Source: a virus
DNA length: 64,000 bases
Virus record (IMG/VR): IMGVR_UViG_3300025759_000076
Coordinates: 1-64,000 of that record
Strand: one strand, 5' to 3'
Part shown: positions 41,430 through 52,092 of the stretch, one piece after another
Position numbering within the stretch: the stretch's first letter is position 1
How the letters are laid out: every line of letters begins with the position of its first letter
Translations under genes and position numbers: made by a program
Notes under the pieces: model-generated
What the model saw: the letters and a program-made list of their open reading frames with translations, nothing else
Told to the model about the DNA's origin: nothing
Databases searched by the model: none

Positions 41430-42302
41430 TTAGCCAATAAGATCTAAAGGTGGAAGTTCATATGTACTCATCATCTTCTCTTGGATCTTATCAAGATCTG
41501 CTTGACCGTCTTCATATATTTGTCTTCCATTAAATTCAATACCACCTGGAAGTTTCACACCCTGGAACTTAATCAAATTCTGACCCCACTGTTTTTTAAC
41601 AAGGGCAGTTACATATGGTTTCAAGAACGAATCGTTCCAAATTCTCGAATACTCATTAGGGTCATTTGCTGCCCAACAATCAAGAACAAGAAACTCACCA
41701 ACCTGTAACTCACTCCAATCAATATCCAAATACAACCTATCAGTTCTCTGATTAAATCTAATCTGTTTGTGAGTGTTTAGAATAAAGTTAACTGTCTCCA
41801 AATAACTCATCGTCATCGAGTACGATGTCAAATCATACCCCGAAGCACCCCATCCATTGAGACCAATAAAATCATTCAACATCATTTGATACTTGACATT
41901 GAACATTCCTTGTCCCATTCCACCACCAAACTGAAATGCTTTATTCACTCCAATGATTGAGGGTGGAAGTTGTATATAATTACTGTTTTGATAGTATGTA
42001 AATGTTGTTGCAGTTCCTACAATATTTGCAGTAGCTGATGTTGACGCAATACCAGTAGTTCCACTCTCGTTTTGAGGAGCACCAGGTGGTCTTGCTCTTC
42101 CCCTGTTAACATCGTCTTGAGTTATCTGATACTTCAAATATACCTGGGTAACACCATCAAAGTGTCTCTCATTGAAATATTGAATTGCATCATCAATAAG
42201 ATCTTGAACCTGTTCGTCAGCAACATTGACCTCCAAAACAGGAGCACCAAGTTGTCTCAAAACATAATCGGTAAATTCTTGTCTGGTGGTAGGCTGAGCC
42301 AT
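41430..42302 (-). CDS. 13: Neck protein gp13
   Basis: Head-completion/neck protein. It has 290 aa (T4: 309). Starts MAQPTTRQEFTDYVLRQLGA, then VNVADEQVQDLIDDAIQYFN and FDGVTQVYLKY; the C-terminal half includes YNVKYQMMLNDF-like FNVKYQMMLNDFIGLNG and LVKKQWGQNLIKFQGVKLPG. A TATAAATA octamer lies 25 nt upstream. Confidence 0.93.
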   Translation of the reverse strand: MAQPTTRQEFTDYVLRQLGAPVLEVNVADEQVQDLIDDAIQYFNERHFDGVTQVYLKYQITQDDVNRGRARPPGAPQNESGTTGIASTSATANIVGTATTFTYYQNSNYIQLPPSIIGVNKAFQFGGGMGQGMFNVKYQMMLNDFIGLNGWGASGYDLTSYSMTMSYLETVNFILNTHKQIRFNQRTDRLYLDIDWSELQVGEFLVLDCWAANDPNEYSRIWNDSFLKPYVTALVKKQWGQNLIKFQGVKLPGGIEFNGRQIYEDGQADLDKIQEKMMSTYELPPLDLIG

Positions 42303-42325
42303 TTATATAAGAACTTCTATATTGA

Positions 42326-42568
42326 CTATTTATAGTCTGGTCTTAACATCGATGTAATATCTGAAAGCAAATTCTTAATATCACTCATATCACCTTTTAG
42401 AGACAACACTTCACTCTGAAGAGAATCAATTCTTTGTCTCTCCTTAGTCATGTTATCCCTATTTTTTACATAAGCTTGGAACTCAAGGTTATTTTTATTA
42501 AGAATGGCTCCGGTTGAGGAGTCTCTAAAATAACCTTCCATTCCTTCTACTGGTATCAACTGTTTCAT
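42326..42568 (-). CDS. 80-aa coiled-coil protein
   Basis: MKQLIPVEGMEGYFRDSSTG followed by a heptad-patterned helix (RIDSLQSEVLSLKGDMSDIK). The ATG lies one base after the stop of the 2533-aa gene, so it is likely coupled to it. A similar short 'VEG..GYFRD..TGAI.N' N-terminus occurs in small T4-like proteins, but the function is unknown. Confidence 0.65.
   Translation of the reverse strand: MKQLIPVEGMEGYFRDSSTGAILNKNNLEFQAYVKNRDNMTKERQRIDSLQSEVLSLKGDMSDIKNLLSDITSMLRPDYK
42327..42334 (-). promoter_or_regulatory. Late promoter TATAAATA of the neck operon 13-14-15-16
   Basis: A perfect late octamer 25 nt before the gene 13 ATG. It overlaps the last codons of the coiled-coil gene. Confidence 0.75.
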
Positions 42569-42569
42569 A

Positions 42570-45500
42570 TCAAGCGAACGAAATTGCACGAAGGTTTCTT
42601 ATCAGTGGAGCATTGGACTGATCAGTCGATGTACCCACTATCTTGATACGGAAAGAACCAAATGGTACTAAGTCATTTATTGTGAATTTATACTCCTTGT
42701 AGAGGTTCACAGACGGCTCTGGTTGATAGGAATCAATCTTAGGTACTTTTACATCAGATGTACCATTATTGTTTGAGATATCAATAATAGCACCATTACT
42801 TGCAACATTCGAATATCCTGGGAATGGGATAAAGACTGTCTCTTCCGGTTTAGTGTCTTGATTCACCGCATAGAACAATCTAATATCATTGTTATTAGAA
42901 ATGTATGCATCCAATATAACTTGAAGAGAAGTTGCAGGATTCTCAAGAACAATATTCTTGGAAACATATACGAACGAGTTTGGGTCAGTCTCCGTACCAT
43001 TGACTCTAAAGTCAGATGCATAATTAGTAACTGGTTTATTTACTCTATTTGAAGTAAAGACTACAGAAGCGTTATCCAGGTCAATTGCAGGACTCAATCT
43101 GTCATCAGTACTAAACATACTGAACAACATGGAGAATGATTTCTGACCAGGATATGTGTCACTATTCAAATATAGAGACTCATTCAGTGGTGATGCAATC
43201 ATTCTCTGAGAGTTGAAGTAATTTTTACTGAAGATATTGATTTGTTCGTAACCCTCATCGACATATGACTGTTGATTTCCAGAAATACTTGATGCAGAGA
43301 CTGTTCTTACTTGAGTGATAATATTAGTACCAGTTGGTGTGATTGTAGTCACTTTTGGTGTAATCAACGAGAAAGGTAGGTTATAGGAACCTGTGACATC
43401 TGGACCACCACCAACAGTTCTTTCATTGAAGTATAAAGGTGGGAAACCATCTGCATTACCAGGTGCTCTATTCACACCACCAACATTCATCTGAACTTTG
43501 ATGTAATAGTAATCCAAACCAATAGGTGCCTCTACCAAATCACTTGCATTGACATTTGAAAGTAGATGTTGTCTATTAATTCTTCTCAGCGAAACACCAT
43601 TCAATTGATACTTAGTAACAAGTTCTCCCATATCATGAGTTGCAATCGTCGTATTATCTACTCCTCTTACAATACCCGTCAATGTTCTACCATTAATACC
43701 ATTGTAACTGATAATTTCATCTCCGATCTTAATGTAACCGGGGTTAGTAGCACCAACTCCAATATTTTCAAATGTAGTGAATTCACTTTCTCCACCATCA
43801 AGAACAATAAATGAAGTTGAATTGAACGAATATTCTTGAGCAAGACCGGTTGGTATAGTATCTGAAGCTACTTCGGCGAGATCAAGTCTATTTACATTCG
43901 AGTATAGACCATGATTTCTTTGGAACACCTTAATATAATCACCATTGGTTACGACGTTTATTGGAGAAACTGGAATTACATCTCCACCAACACTAGAATT
44001 AAGTTCTGTCGTAATACCACTATTGTTATCATAGTATAGTGGGTAACTTGCATTAGCGATAAAGTTGCCTTGAACATTATCCAATATCAAAGTGTTATTT
44101 CCAAGAATTGCATTAACAGAAAGTTGCATTCCAGAACCAAGATTAACACCACCCAAGTTGACTGGGGTTAATACGTCCCCAACAACATAACCAACACCAC
44201 CATTGTTTATAGTTGCCGCAGTAGCAGAACCATCAGTAATAGTAATATTTGCAGTAGCATTCAATCCCTTACCGGTAATCGAAGTTAGTGCAACTCCAGT
44301 ATAAGATTGACTACCACTTGCCGGTACATATCCACTACCAGTGTTTGTAAGTGAAAGACTTGATGTTGCAGATCCTGCAAATGCGACCAACGTACCAGTT
44401 GCGCCAATATTGAGTTGTTTAACAGTATTACCTACAGTTAGGTCAGTATCTTGAACTGTAGTTCCAAGACCAACCCTAATTTCTCTAGAATTCATAGAGA
44501 GACCAGTTGGATCAATCTGTGAAAGTGATGTGGGTAGATTTGGATTAAAGAACTGAACGTTACCAGATGGACTAAACGAAGCTCTAAACATCTCAAACTT
44601 AAGGTCTTCATACTGACTTGGAGTCCATACTGAAGCATTTTGAGATTTAAACAAAGAACCAAGAAGAGGTTGTTCTGTTACAAGAATCTGACCAGCCTCT
44701 TGGTCTACAGTTCTTACGTCAGCCTCACCTAATCTACTAATCCATACTCTCCACTCAACCGAGTGTGACAGTAGAACCATAGCGTATTCAGTTCCACCGT
44801 TTAGGTATACTGGAGATGGTAATGTAATAGTATATGGAACAGAACCATCATCACTGACTGTTACGTCTGCAGGTTCAATATCAACTTCAGAGAAAGCAAG
44901 AACAGTCTCTGTTGGTGTTCCAAGTTTACATTCTCTCAACTGGAAAGTTGCTGGAGTGTTTGCATCTTTTGACTGGAAGAATACATTGACTTTGGTGATA
45001 AAAATTCCAGTCTCATCATCAACACGGAATGTTTGTGCGAGAGGGTCTCGTGCATTATTTTGCGGCCGAGGTGGTGGAGTTGGTCTTCGTATAACATTGG
45101 TAATAAAATTTTGCCCGATATTAGATGTGAAATTATTACCAAGACTTCTCGATTGACTGGAGTCTACAGTTTCAACAGTAGTATTTCTCAAAGAGAGTGT
45201 TGATTCTTGAGTAGTATCTACATTACCCTGTGAATAGAATGTTCCCTCTCCTGCAGTGGTTGTTGCCCCTTCAATTTGACTGTTAATCTTACTACTGGTA
45301 AGTCTAAATCTTGACCTACCAGTTTCAAACGTTGGGTTGGCATTATTTGCACCATCAGGTACTCTGAATGATGCCTGTAGAGTACCAACAGTATCACTGA
45401 TAAGTCTTACGTTAGTGATTTTTGCTTGAGCACCACTAGTCCTACCCGTCAGAATCATTCCCTTTGTGATGTAACCACTAAACTGTGGAAAATCTTCAGA

Positions 45501-48500
45501 AGAAAGACTGAATGTGTCTACGTTTACAGTACTAGACGATTCTGAATAAACAGAATTGACAGAAACGTTTCTATCATATGGACTTTGATCATATAGATCT
45601 GTTGGATTATTATATGGACCGTACTTATGGTCAGACTTTGCAACTCTAAAGTCGATACGTGGAACAGAACTAGAATTATTTCTTCTAGAACCACCGTCAT
45701 TCAATCTACCATTAACAGTTTCACCGATAACGAATGCACCATGAGTCATTTCAATTTCAATCAACTTAGGTACAACAAACTTGTTGACATCTACTTGATC
45801 AAAGAATGAATAAAGTCTAGTGTAAGGTCTGAATTTTGTTGCAGTAACTTCAATATTTCGAGATCTCATGAAGTGAATGATATCTCTTCTTACAACTCTA
45901 TCTCCAAGAGATTCTGTCTCAATTACTTCATTAACTGTTAATTGTGTTCCAGATCTTTGTTGATCCTGTGTAATTCCACCCCTTGCAGAAATATTATTGA
46001 CAATTGCATCACTTGCATCAATGATCTGGTCAACCCCAACATCTCTTCCACGAAGAAGATTGTCTACAAGACCATTTGATATTACATCAGATGCACCTTG
46101 AAGGAATTGTTGAACATTTGACAATGACATGTCTATATTGACACCAACAGTTTCCCATGAATTCCAAAGAACAGGACTTACACCAGTTCTTGAACCATCA
46201 GCATTGGTTGTGACTTCTGCGCTAAGAGATTCTGCAATACCTTGGAAAGAACCTTCCATCATTACATTATTAATCTCAAGTCTATTGACATCAATCCAAA
46301 CATCAACATCTGGAGTCAACTCAATGGTGCCTTGCCAGAACTGAATTAGGAAAGGAGTGACACTTTCAATTCTTGTTGCATATGGTTGTGTCAACCAAGA
46401 TTGATCAGTATAGTCAAGAGTAATAATTCTTCCTGTTTGTTTGATACCATTACCAAAAATCTCTGCAAATTGGGAATCTTGGTTTGCGTCAGAAGTTGCC
46501 CCAATTCCAGGAATTGCAGTTGTTCCTAGCTGAAGATTAATTGCAGTAGTGTAATGGGAGGGTCTTAGAATACCTTTCTTAGTATCAATACTATTCTTGA
46601 TACCAATCGTAGAATCTTGTGGTTCAAGAGAAGAGAAGTTATCTACAAAAATACCAGACTTAAACTTATTATTACCATTTACATCTTCTACAAACAAATT
46701 GAGAGTATTTGTCTCAATCTGACTCAAGGAAGTGTAGTACTCAAGATTTTTAATTCTCTGTTCAAGTTTAGCGATATCAGTCATCTGATATCTCTTATGC
46801 TCTACAAAATTAATTTTTGCATCAGATGTATTGTATAAGTATGCGGGTAGGAAAACATTCGCAATATTCATTGCTCCACTGATACTATCAGGAAGTCTTG
46901 GTTGGTCCTGAGGAGTACCTTGAATTACACTTATAGAACCAGATTTATCAATATAAACCCTATCTGCTCTCGGAAGATAATATTCATAACCAAGAGTCAT
47001 TACTTCATCAGAAGCGATAATATGGGTAGAACTGTGTTGATTCCCATCAACATCATCTGCAAAGTTTCTACCATCAAATTCTAGTGGTGATCTTGCACCA
47101 GCAACAACAGTATAATCAGTTACTCTAGGTCTTGCATCAATAATATCAGAATTTCTATGTCCATTTACTGTGGACAATTTTGCATAATCAAAATTATTAT
47201 ACGAGTTTACTGTGGTGATATCACCTTGGTCCGCAGGATCATAATGGGCATTTTGATAGTAAACTCTCAGTCTTCTAGAAGGAATTCCTGCAGAACCCTT
47301 TCTGATAATTCTTGAATAATCATAATATCCACCTTTCTGTCCATTAGAGAACTTGAAATCTTTGGTAATATTTTTGGAACCCAATTTTACAGTATTTGCA
47401 ATACCATTGGTTGAAGATAGATTACCCGATACAACTTCTCCATTTTGGAAAGTTGAACTATTTAAGTAGATAAAATATACTTTAGTATCTGTAAATTTCT
47501 CAATATATATTGCCTTAGCACCACTAGTTTGACCAGTCAGAGTCTCGCCGATAAACAAATCATTAGTTGTACCACTAACACCATTCATTTGAGATAGTGT
47601 CATATATGGGGCAGTAGGATCTCCTACATCATCAGACTGAAATACACCATAAATCTTAGTCACATCTGGGATATTCAGACAAATAACTTCGTCTTGTACT
47701 CTTGTTCCGAATGGATAATCTCCTGCAACCAATCCATCATCTAGAGTTGTAGAACCAATACCAGATGCAGATGAACTTGACTTGTCAATAATAAGACTGT
47801 TAGAGACAGAATTTAGTTTAGTTTTAGATGTAACATTACTTTTTTTAATTGTAGTAATGAGTTGAGTGTTAACATCGTTTGCACCCAGACCAGTAATTTG
47901 AACTGATGCAAATCCATTAGTAAATACAAATCTATCTTGGGTGAGAACTTCCGTCTGACCATTTGACCTGATTAAAGTATATCTTTCTTCGTCAAAGGGT
48001 AAGAATACTTCGTTATCTCCTGCATTGATAACCGCAGTAGAGTTAGATGTGATATTTGTATTATACTGTCTTCTGATGATAATATCAGAATTAATTAAAT
48101 CTACAGATGCGACATTACTCTTGGGGAATGCACTATACAGTGATTCGTTATCGGTAATATTACCAGAACCGGCGTTTCTTTGGGCTCTAGTACTAATTAT
48201 TTGTACATTAGAAATAGCTTCACTACTTCCTGTAGGAAGATTACCATCACAAATACCGGGAACTGTTGTTACACCCTCGACTGTAATATTGGTTCTACCA
48301 ACTCCAGTCACTCTTGTAAATGTTACGGTATCCAGATTAGTTCTAGAGAATCTTACGAGGTTACCAACAGTGACAATACCAACAAAAGAGAAACCCGGAT
48401 CTACTGGAATTGAAATTCTTGAAGAATTACCAACTTCTGGTGAACATGTTGCATTACCGATATCATAAACTGGGGTCTGAATAATATCCGCAGTAAATGT

Positions 48501-50171
48501 ATTACCAGTTCCTACAATACCAAATACTGATTTAGTATCTGACAGTGAGAAGTTAGTTGACTCAGTAACAAATCTTGCATTCTCAAGAACACCATTGAAT
48601 AGAAGTCTTTCACCTTTAAAGAAATCACCCTCAACACTGTATGCAGTAATTGCTGTTCCTGCATTTACAGAATACTTAAGGAACCCAGTTGCACCACTTG
48701 ACTCACCTTTCACATAGGAAGATGTGTTAAGTGTTACTGGCTCATTGAGTGTGATATCAGTGTATGTCTGAACATCAAAAAGTGATAGATCCCAAACATT
48801 TAAGTCTGGGAAATTTGTGTCGTAAGAACCAGACTCAAGTGCAAAGTCATAGATTCTTGCAATACCAATTTCTTTACCTGGTGCAGTTTCTTGATTTGAA
48901 CCAACTCTTCTACTTCTAAGACTCAGAGTATTTGTGGTATTAATACCAATAGTCGGAGATCCAAAGACTCTATTAAGTGCTATAGTTGGACCGAAACCAA
49001 AATTAAGACCTTGATTCTTTAATTGCTTAGTTGCTCTTGGTTTTGGAAAATCAATTAGAGAAGGTACGATAGTTTCTACTTCATAACCTTTGACATATGC
49101 CTTACCAGGAGAAATTTTATAGACTCCGATATTGTCATCAGGTGTATTTCCAGACTCGGTAGTTTGGCCGGGATTATATATTCCTCGGTTTCCTTCTTCA
49201 TTGTTCAGACTGTTTTTTACAGTAGTAACAAATTCTTTTACATAATAATGACCAGATTCATCAAAAGTTCTTTTTGCAAACTCATCACCTAGAAAATTAT
49301 ATTCAGTATCTCTATTGATTAGTCTTAGAGTACCATTACTGACTTCTGAAAGTTGAACAAAGTTACTTTCATCAAAATTGTCGAGAGGCTTTTTAGCCAA
49401 TACTGCGGTTATCTTAAGTCTATCTGCACCAGGTGCAGTATAGTTATTAAATCCTTGTGCATTATCATTCAGTAATGGGTCAACATCGGAAGAAATAATC
49501 TCCTCAACAACATCAAGACCAACTCTATAAGATGGAGTATTACTATACTGATCAAGAATTAGAGTCTGAGTTGCAACATCAACAAAATAACCTCTCAGGA
49601 AATAAATTCCTTGTGAAAGGTTAAAGGACGAACCGATAACAGGAGCATTCTGGGGGATTGTAGAACAGAATCCTTCACCAGATGCAATGAAAGTCGATGC
49701 GTAATTAATATTTGTACTTGTGGTTAAAACTTCTCCACTGATAAAAGTACTTACATCTTCCTCAGAAGATGAGTTTTCGTAGTTAACATATAAGGTATAA
49801 GTTCCTCTATCTGATTCATCCTCAGTGATATACGTTACAACACGTGCAGTTACATTTGACGATTGTCCAGTAATAATCGTCCCAACTATCTGATCAAGAT
49901 ATACACTTACAGGTATACCAAGAAACTCGGGTTCAATCTGAATTCCATAAAAGTCTTTGACATAAGTCAAATCACCAGGAATAACCTTAGCACCTTCTTT
50001 GAAGAAATGGTTACCCATGTCTTCGACTTGATTCTGAAGAATTGACTGCAGACCAGTTAATTCTCTAGCCTGAACTGGATAGCCAGGTTTGAAAAGAATC
50101 TTATAATAATTTTGTTTAGGATCAAAATCGTCAAAATATGGAGCGACGTTTAGATTAGTTTCCTGTGGCAT
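42570..50171 (-). CDS. Giant DUF4815-type tail/baseplate structural protein (2533 aa)
   Basis: The N-terminus matches DUF4815: TNLNVAPYFDDFDPKQNYYK, ILFKPGYPVQARELTGLQSI and NHFFKEGAKVIPGDL. Several thousand bases of beta-rich repeats follow. A conserved tail-protein module at about residues 1690-1830 begins with DPLAQTFRVDDETGIFITKV and includes LNGGTEYAMVLLSHSVEWRV. GxGY modules (LTNTGSGYVPAS; NNGGVGYVVGDV) lie at about 1930-1990. No lytic-enzyme motif is obvious. Its place between 13 and 8 suggests a baseplate-fibre connector or long fibre. It is 5 nt from gene 8. Confidence 0.85.
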   Translation of the reverse strand: MPQETNLNVAPYFDDFDPKQNYYKILFKPGYPVQARELTGLQSILQNQVEDMGNHFFKEGAKVIPGDLTYVKDFYGIQIEPEFLGIPVSVYLDQIVGTIITGQSSNVTARVVTYITEDESDRGTYTLYVNYENSSSEEDVSTFISGEVLTTSTNINYASTFIASGEGFCSTIPQNAPVIGSSFNLSQGIYFLRGYFVDVATQTLILDQYSNTPSYRVGLDVVEEIISSDVDPLLNDNAQGFNNYTAPGADRLKITAVLAKKPLDNFDESNFVQLSEVSNGTLRLINRDTEYNFLGDEFAKRTFDESGHYYVKEFVTTVKNSLNNEEGNRGIYNPGQTTESGNTPDDNIGVYKISPGKAYVKGYEVETIVPSLIDFPKPRATKQLKNQGLNFGFGPTIALNRVFGSPTIGINTTNTLSLRSRRVGSNQETAPGKEIGIARIYDFALESGSYDTNFPDLNVWDLSLFDVQTYTDITLNEPVTLNTSSYVKGESSGATGFLKYSVNAGTAITAYSVEGDFFKGERLLFNGVLENARFVTESTNFSLSDTKSVFGIVGTGNTFTADIIQTPVYDIGNATCSPEVGNSSRISIPVDPGFSFVGIVTVGNLVRFSRTNLDTVTFTRVTGVGRTNITVEGVTTVPGICDGNLPTGSSEAISNVQIISTRAQRNAGSGNITDNESLYSAFPKSNVASVDLINSDIIIRRQYNTNITSNSTAVINAGDNEVFLPFDEERYTLIRSNGQTEVLTQDRFVFTNGFASVQITGLGANDVNTQLITTIKKSNVTSKTKLNSVSNSLIIDKSSSSASGIGSTTLDDGLVAGDYPFGTRVQDEVICLNIPDVTKIYGVFQSDDVGDPTAPYMTLSQMNGVSGTTNDLFIGETLTGQTSGAKAIYIEKFTDTKVYFIYLNSSTFQNGEVVSGNLSSTNGIANTVKLGSKNITKDFKFSNGQKGGYYDYSRIIRKGSAGIPSRRLRVYYQNAHYDPADQGDITTVNSYNNFDYAKLSTVNGHRNSDIIDARPRVTDYTVVAGARSPLEFDGRNFADDVDGNQHSSTHIIASDEVMTLGYEYYLPRADRVYIDKSGSISVIQGTPQDQPRLPDSISGAMNIANVFLPAYLYNTSDAKINFVEHKRYQMTDIAKLEQRIKNLEYYTSLSQIETNTLNLFVEDVNGNNKFKSGIFVDNFSSLEPQDSTIGIKNSIDTKKGILRPSHYTTAINLQLGTTAIPGIGATSDANQDSQFAEIFGNGIKQTGRIITLDYTDQSWLTQPYATRIESVTPFLIQFWQGTIELTPDVDVWIDVNRLEINNVMMEGSFQGIAESLSAEVTTNADGSRTGVSPVLWNSWETVGVNIDMSLSNVQQFLQGASDVISNGLVDNLLRGRDVGVDQIIDASDAIVNNISARGGITQDQQRSGTQLTVNEVIETESLGDRVVRRDIIHFMRSRNIEVTATKFRPYTRLYSFFDQVDVNKFVVPKLIEIEMTHGAFVIGETVNGRLNDGGSRRNNSSSVPRIDFRVAKSDHKYGPYNNPTDLYDQSPYDRNVSVNSVYSESSSTVNVDTFSLSSEDFPQFSGYITKGMILTGRTSGAQAKITNVRLISDTVGTLQASFRVPDGANNANPTFETGRSRFRLTSSKINSQIEGATTTAGEGTFYSQGNVDTTQESTLSLRNTTVETVDSSQSRSLGNNFTSNIGQNFITNVIRRPTPPPRPQNNARDPLAQTFRVDDETGIFITKVNVFFQSKDANTPATFQLRECKLGTPTETVLAFSEVDIEPADVTVSDDGSVPYTITLPSPVYLNGGTEYAMVLLSHSVEWRVWISRLGEADVRTVDQEAGQILVTEQPLLGSLFKSQNASVWTPSQYEDLKFEMFRASFSPSGNVQFFNPNLPTSLSQIDPTGLSMNSREIRVGLGTTVQDTDLTVGNTVKQLNIGATGTLVAFAGSATSSLSLTNTGSGYVPASGSQSYTGVALTSITGKGLNATANITITDGSATAATINNGGVGYVVGDVLTPVNLGGVNLGSGMQLSVNAILGNNTLILDNVQGNFIANASYPLYYDNNSGITTELNSSVGGDVIPVSPINVVTNGDYIKVFQRNHGLYSNVNRLDLAEVASDTIPTGLAQEYSFNSTSFIVLDGGESEFTTFENIGVGATNPGYIKIGDEIISYNGINGRTLTGIVRGVDNTTIATHDMGELVTKYQLNGVSLRRINRQHLLSNVNASDLVEAPIGLDYYYIKVQMNVGGVNRAPGNADGFPPLYFNERTVGGGPDVTGSYNLPFSLITPKVTTITPTGTNIITQVRTVSASSISGNQQSYVDEGYEQINIFSKNYFNSQRMIASPLNESLYLNSDTYPGQKSFSMLFSMFSTDDRLSPAIDLDNASVVFTSNRVNKPVTNYASDFRVNGTETDPNSFVYVSKNIVLENPATSLQVILDAYISNNNDIRLFYAVNQDTKPEETVFIPFPGYSNVASNGAIIDISNNNGTSDVKVPKIDSYQPEPSVNLYKEYKFTINDLVPFGSFRIKIVGTSTDQSNAPLIRNLRAISFA

Positions 50172-50176
50172 ATCTC

Positions 50177-51736
50177 TTAGAATTGCAAGATAACTTTAAC
50201 ATCTTCTTTCTGAGAAGAGGATCGGGTAACAGAAGGTCTATTATCAACATAAACGATATCACCAGAATATTTTTGAGATTCTGGATTTGATACTCCTTTT
50301 GCGAATTCCTGACCCAAGTAGTATGTCCTACTATTTATTGCCGTTGAAACACCTGTAAAGTTCACATCAATATTTAAAGTATTACCCGAAGTAGGAACAA
50401 TGCTAATGGTACCACCGTTAGTAGGAGATGCGGTAAATTCTAGTTGATTGAATCCATATACAGGAACAGTATTTTTTGTTCCATCACTATTAAAACCTGC
50501 AGTTCGTCTGTCTTGCCAATACTTCAGAACACCAGTCTGATTGTCATAAGAAATAACTTTTCCTACAGCAGTAGAACCAAGACCAACTGTTTGGGTTACA
50601 AACGAGTCTGCAGTAAATACTGCTTCACTGTAACCAGTGCCTACCAATTTAAGTGCATACAAAGCACTTGCTTTATCTTTGGTAAGAAATGACGAAGAAT
50701 TGTAGTTTGTTGGATTTTTTACAATTCCTACTCTGGCAAATTGGTTACCAGTAATAAAGTCGGGGTTTTGAGTATCATTTTCAAATCTTGCATAAGATAG
50801 AACATTGTATGCACCCAGTTCAGAGTAAATATCAGCACCATGACCTCCAGGAGGAGGAATGATTACATCAAAGATTGGGGCAATTGTTCCATCTGGTACA
50901 CCACCACTCTTCAAATCTAGTGTACCAAAGGTATAACCATTACCACCTCTAGAAACAGTAACAGATTCTACCTTTGCGTCATTGTTAATAACAACAGTAG
51001 CTTCCGCACCTCTACCATTACCTAGAATAGGTACTCCGGTATAGGTAACATTTGCGGTTCCAATACCAACACCACGATTTCTGATAGTTACAATCTTAAT
51101 TTCACCACTATTTGCAGCATTCTCTCTTACTGGAGCATAAGATGCATTAGTATCCCAATCAGTTGGTACAGCGATATAACTTGTAGAATCAAATTTGATG
51201 ATTTGATTTGGTTTGATTGTGTAAAGATACTTCCAGATATATCCATCACCACTACTACCAGCTTCTCTAGGCTCTAGGTCAGTAAAGTTTGGTTCGTCTA
51301 GTGATGGACCACCTCTGTAACTATTCTCTGGGTTTGCATTATTAAACAAACAAATATAAACTTTATACTCACTATTCATTACATAGAAGTTTGAGTCATA
51401 AATGTCATATGAGTTGGATGGAAGAGATGGGTTATCCCTTGTAATATCATTTCTCCACATATCATATGTGGTTCCAGACTGCCATACAATCTTTCTAACA
51501 ACCTGACTTACATCAGTAGAGTTGATTCTCTTAAGAGCCAACATCGTATCCCAATAATCATTGGATTGATCTAAACTATCCTTGGGTGCTGGAGGATTCG
51601 AGTCCCAGTCACTTTGAAAATCAGCAGGATCTGGTAAACCAATCCAAGCGTAATAAGAATTAGAAGAATTCTGGACATCATCCACAAAATTCTTCGCATT
51701 CAAAATACGTAATTGATCTGTAATTATCGCAGCCAT
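50177..51736 (-). CDS. 8: Baseplate wedge protein gp8
   Basis: 519 aa (T4 gp8: 334). SSGDGYIWKYLYTIKPNQII matches the GDGYVWEYLFEI block of T4 gp8, and the C-terminus, SGDIVYVDNRPSVTRS then EDVKVILQF, matches its SGEMIYMENRPPI ... ILFTF end. The middle is expanded by a GxGY-type module (SVTRGGNGYTFGTLDLKSG) and others. An AATAAATA octamer precedes the gene. Confidence 0.88.
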   Translation of the reverse strand: MAAIITDQLRILNAKNFVDDVQNSSNSYYAWIGLPDPADFQSDWDSNPPAPKDSLDQSNDYWDTMLALKRINSTDVSQVVRKIVWQSGTTYDMWRNDITRDNPSLPSNSYDIYDSNFYVMNSEYKVYICLFNNANPENSYRGGPSLDEPNFTDLEPREAGSSGDGYIWKYLYTIKPNQIIKFDSTSYIAVPTDWDTNASYAPVRENAANSGEIKIVTIRNRGVGIGTANVTYTGVPILGNGRGAEATVVINNDAKVESVTVSRGGNGYTFGTLDLKSGGVPDGTIAPIFDVIIPPPGGHGADIYSELGAYNVLSYARFENDTQNPDFITGNQFARVGIVKNPTNYNSSSFLTKDKASALYALKLVGTGYSEAVFTADSFVTQTVGLGSTAVGKVISYDNQTGVLKYWQDRRTAGFNSDGTKNTVPVYGFNQLEFTASPTNGGTISIVPTSGNTLNIDVNFTGVSTAINSRTYYLGQEFAKGVSNPESQKYSGDIVYVDNRPSVTRSSSQKEDVKVILQF

Positions 51737-51755
51737 TTTTACCGGACTTTTTTCT

Positions 51756-51763
51756 TATTTATT
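51756..51763 (-). promoter_or_regulatory. Near-consensus late promoter AATAAATA before gene 8
   Basis: One mismatch to TATAAATA, about 20 nt upstream of the gene 8 ATG. Confidence 0.4.
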
Positions 51764-52055
51764 ATGATAATGTAAGTGTTGTTGAACCAACCCCAACAAC
51801 ACTAAATATGAGTTGGTTTCCAGAGAAATCAATCTTAACTGCTTGCGTAGAAATTCCACTAACAAAACCTCCAACAGCAGTTACAATACCTGTATTATAC
51901 TGTGAAGTTGCAGTAACAACACCTAGTGTAGTACCATTACCAACAACATTGTACAGTTCAAGAAAATTACTATTAATCTTTTCGGCACCTTCAATAAGTG
52001 AGTCACCTGTTCCACTATTAGGAGATGAACCCGTATTAATACCTTGATATGCCAT
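51762..52055 (-). CDS. 97-aa virion structural protein
   Basis: MAYQGINTGSSPNSGTGDSL, then EKINSNFLELYNVVGNGTTL and beta-rich repeats with Gly/Val/Thr (IVTAVGGFVSGISTQ). The first half is the domain that reappears as a broken copy on the plus strand at 36404. Usually such N-terminal domains attach tail fibres. No other function can be read. Confidence 0.75.
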   Translation of the reverse strand: MAYQGINTGSSPNSGTGDSLIEGAEKINSNFLELYNVVGNGTTLGVVTATSQYNTGIVTAVGGFVSGISTQAVKIDFSGNQLIFSVVGVGSTTLTLS

Positions 52056-52084
52056 CTTTTATACAGAATCTTTTTCTATGTTTG

Positions 52085-52092
52085 TATTTATC
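52085..52092 (-). promoter_or_regulatory. Late-type promoter variant GATAAATA
   Basis: One mismatch to consensus, about 30 nt before the 97-aa gene and at the end of the giant gene. Confidence 0.4.
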
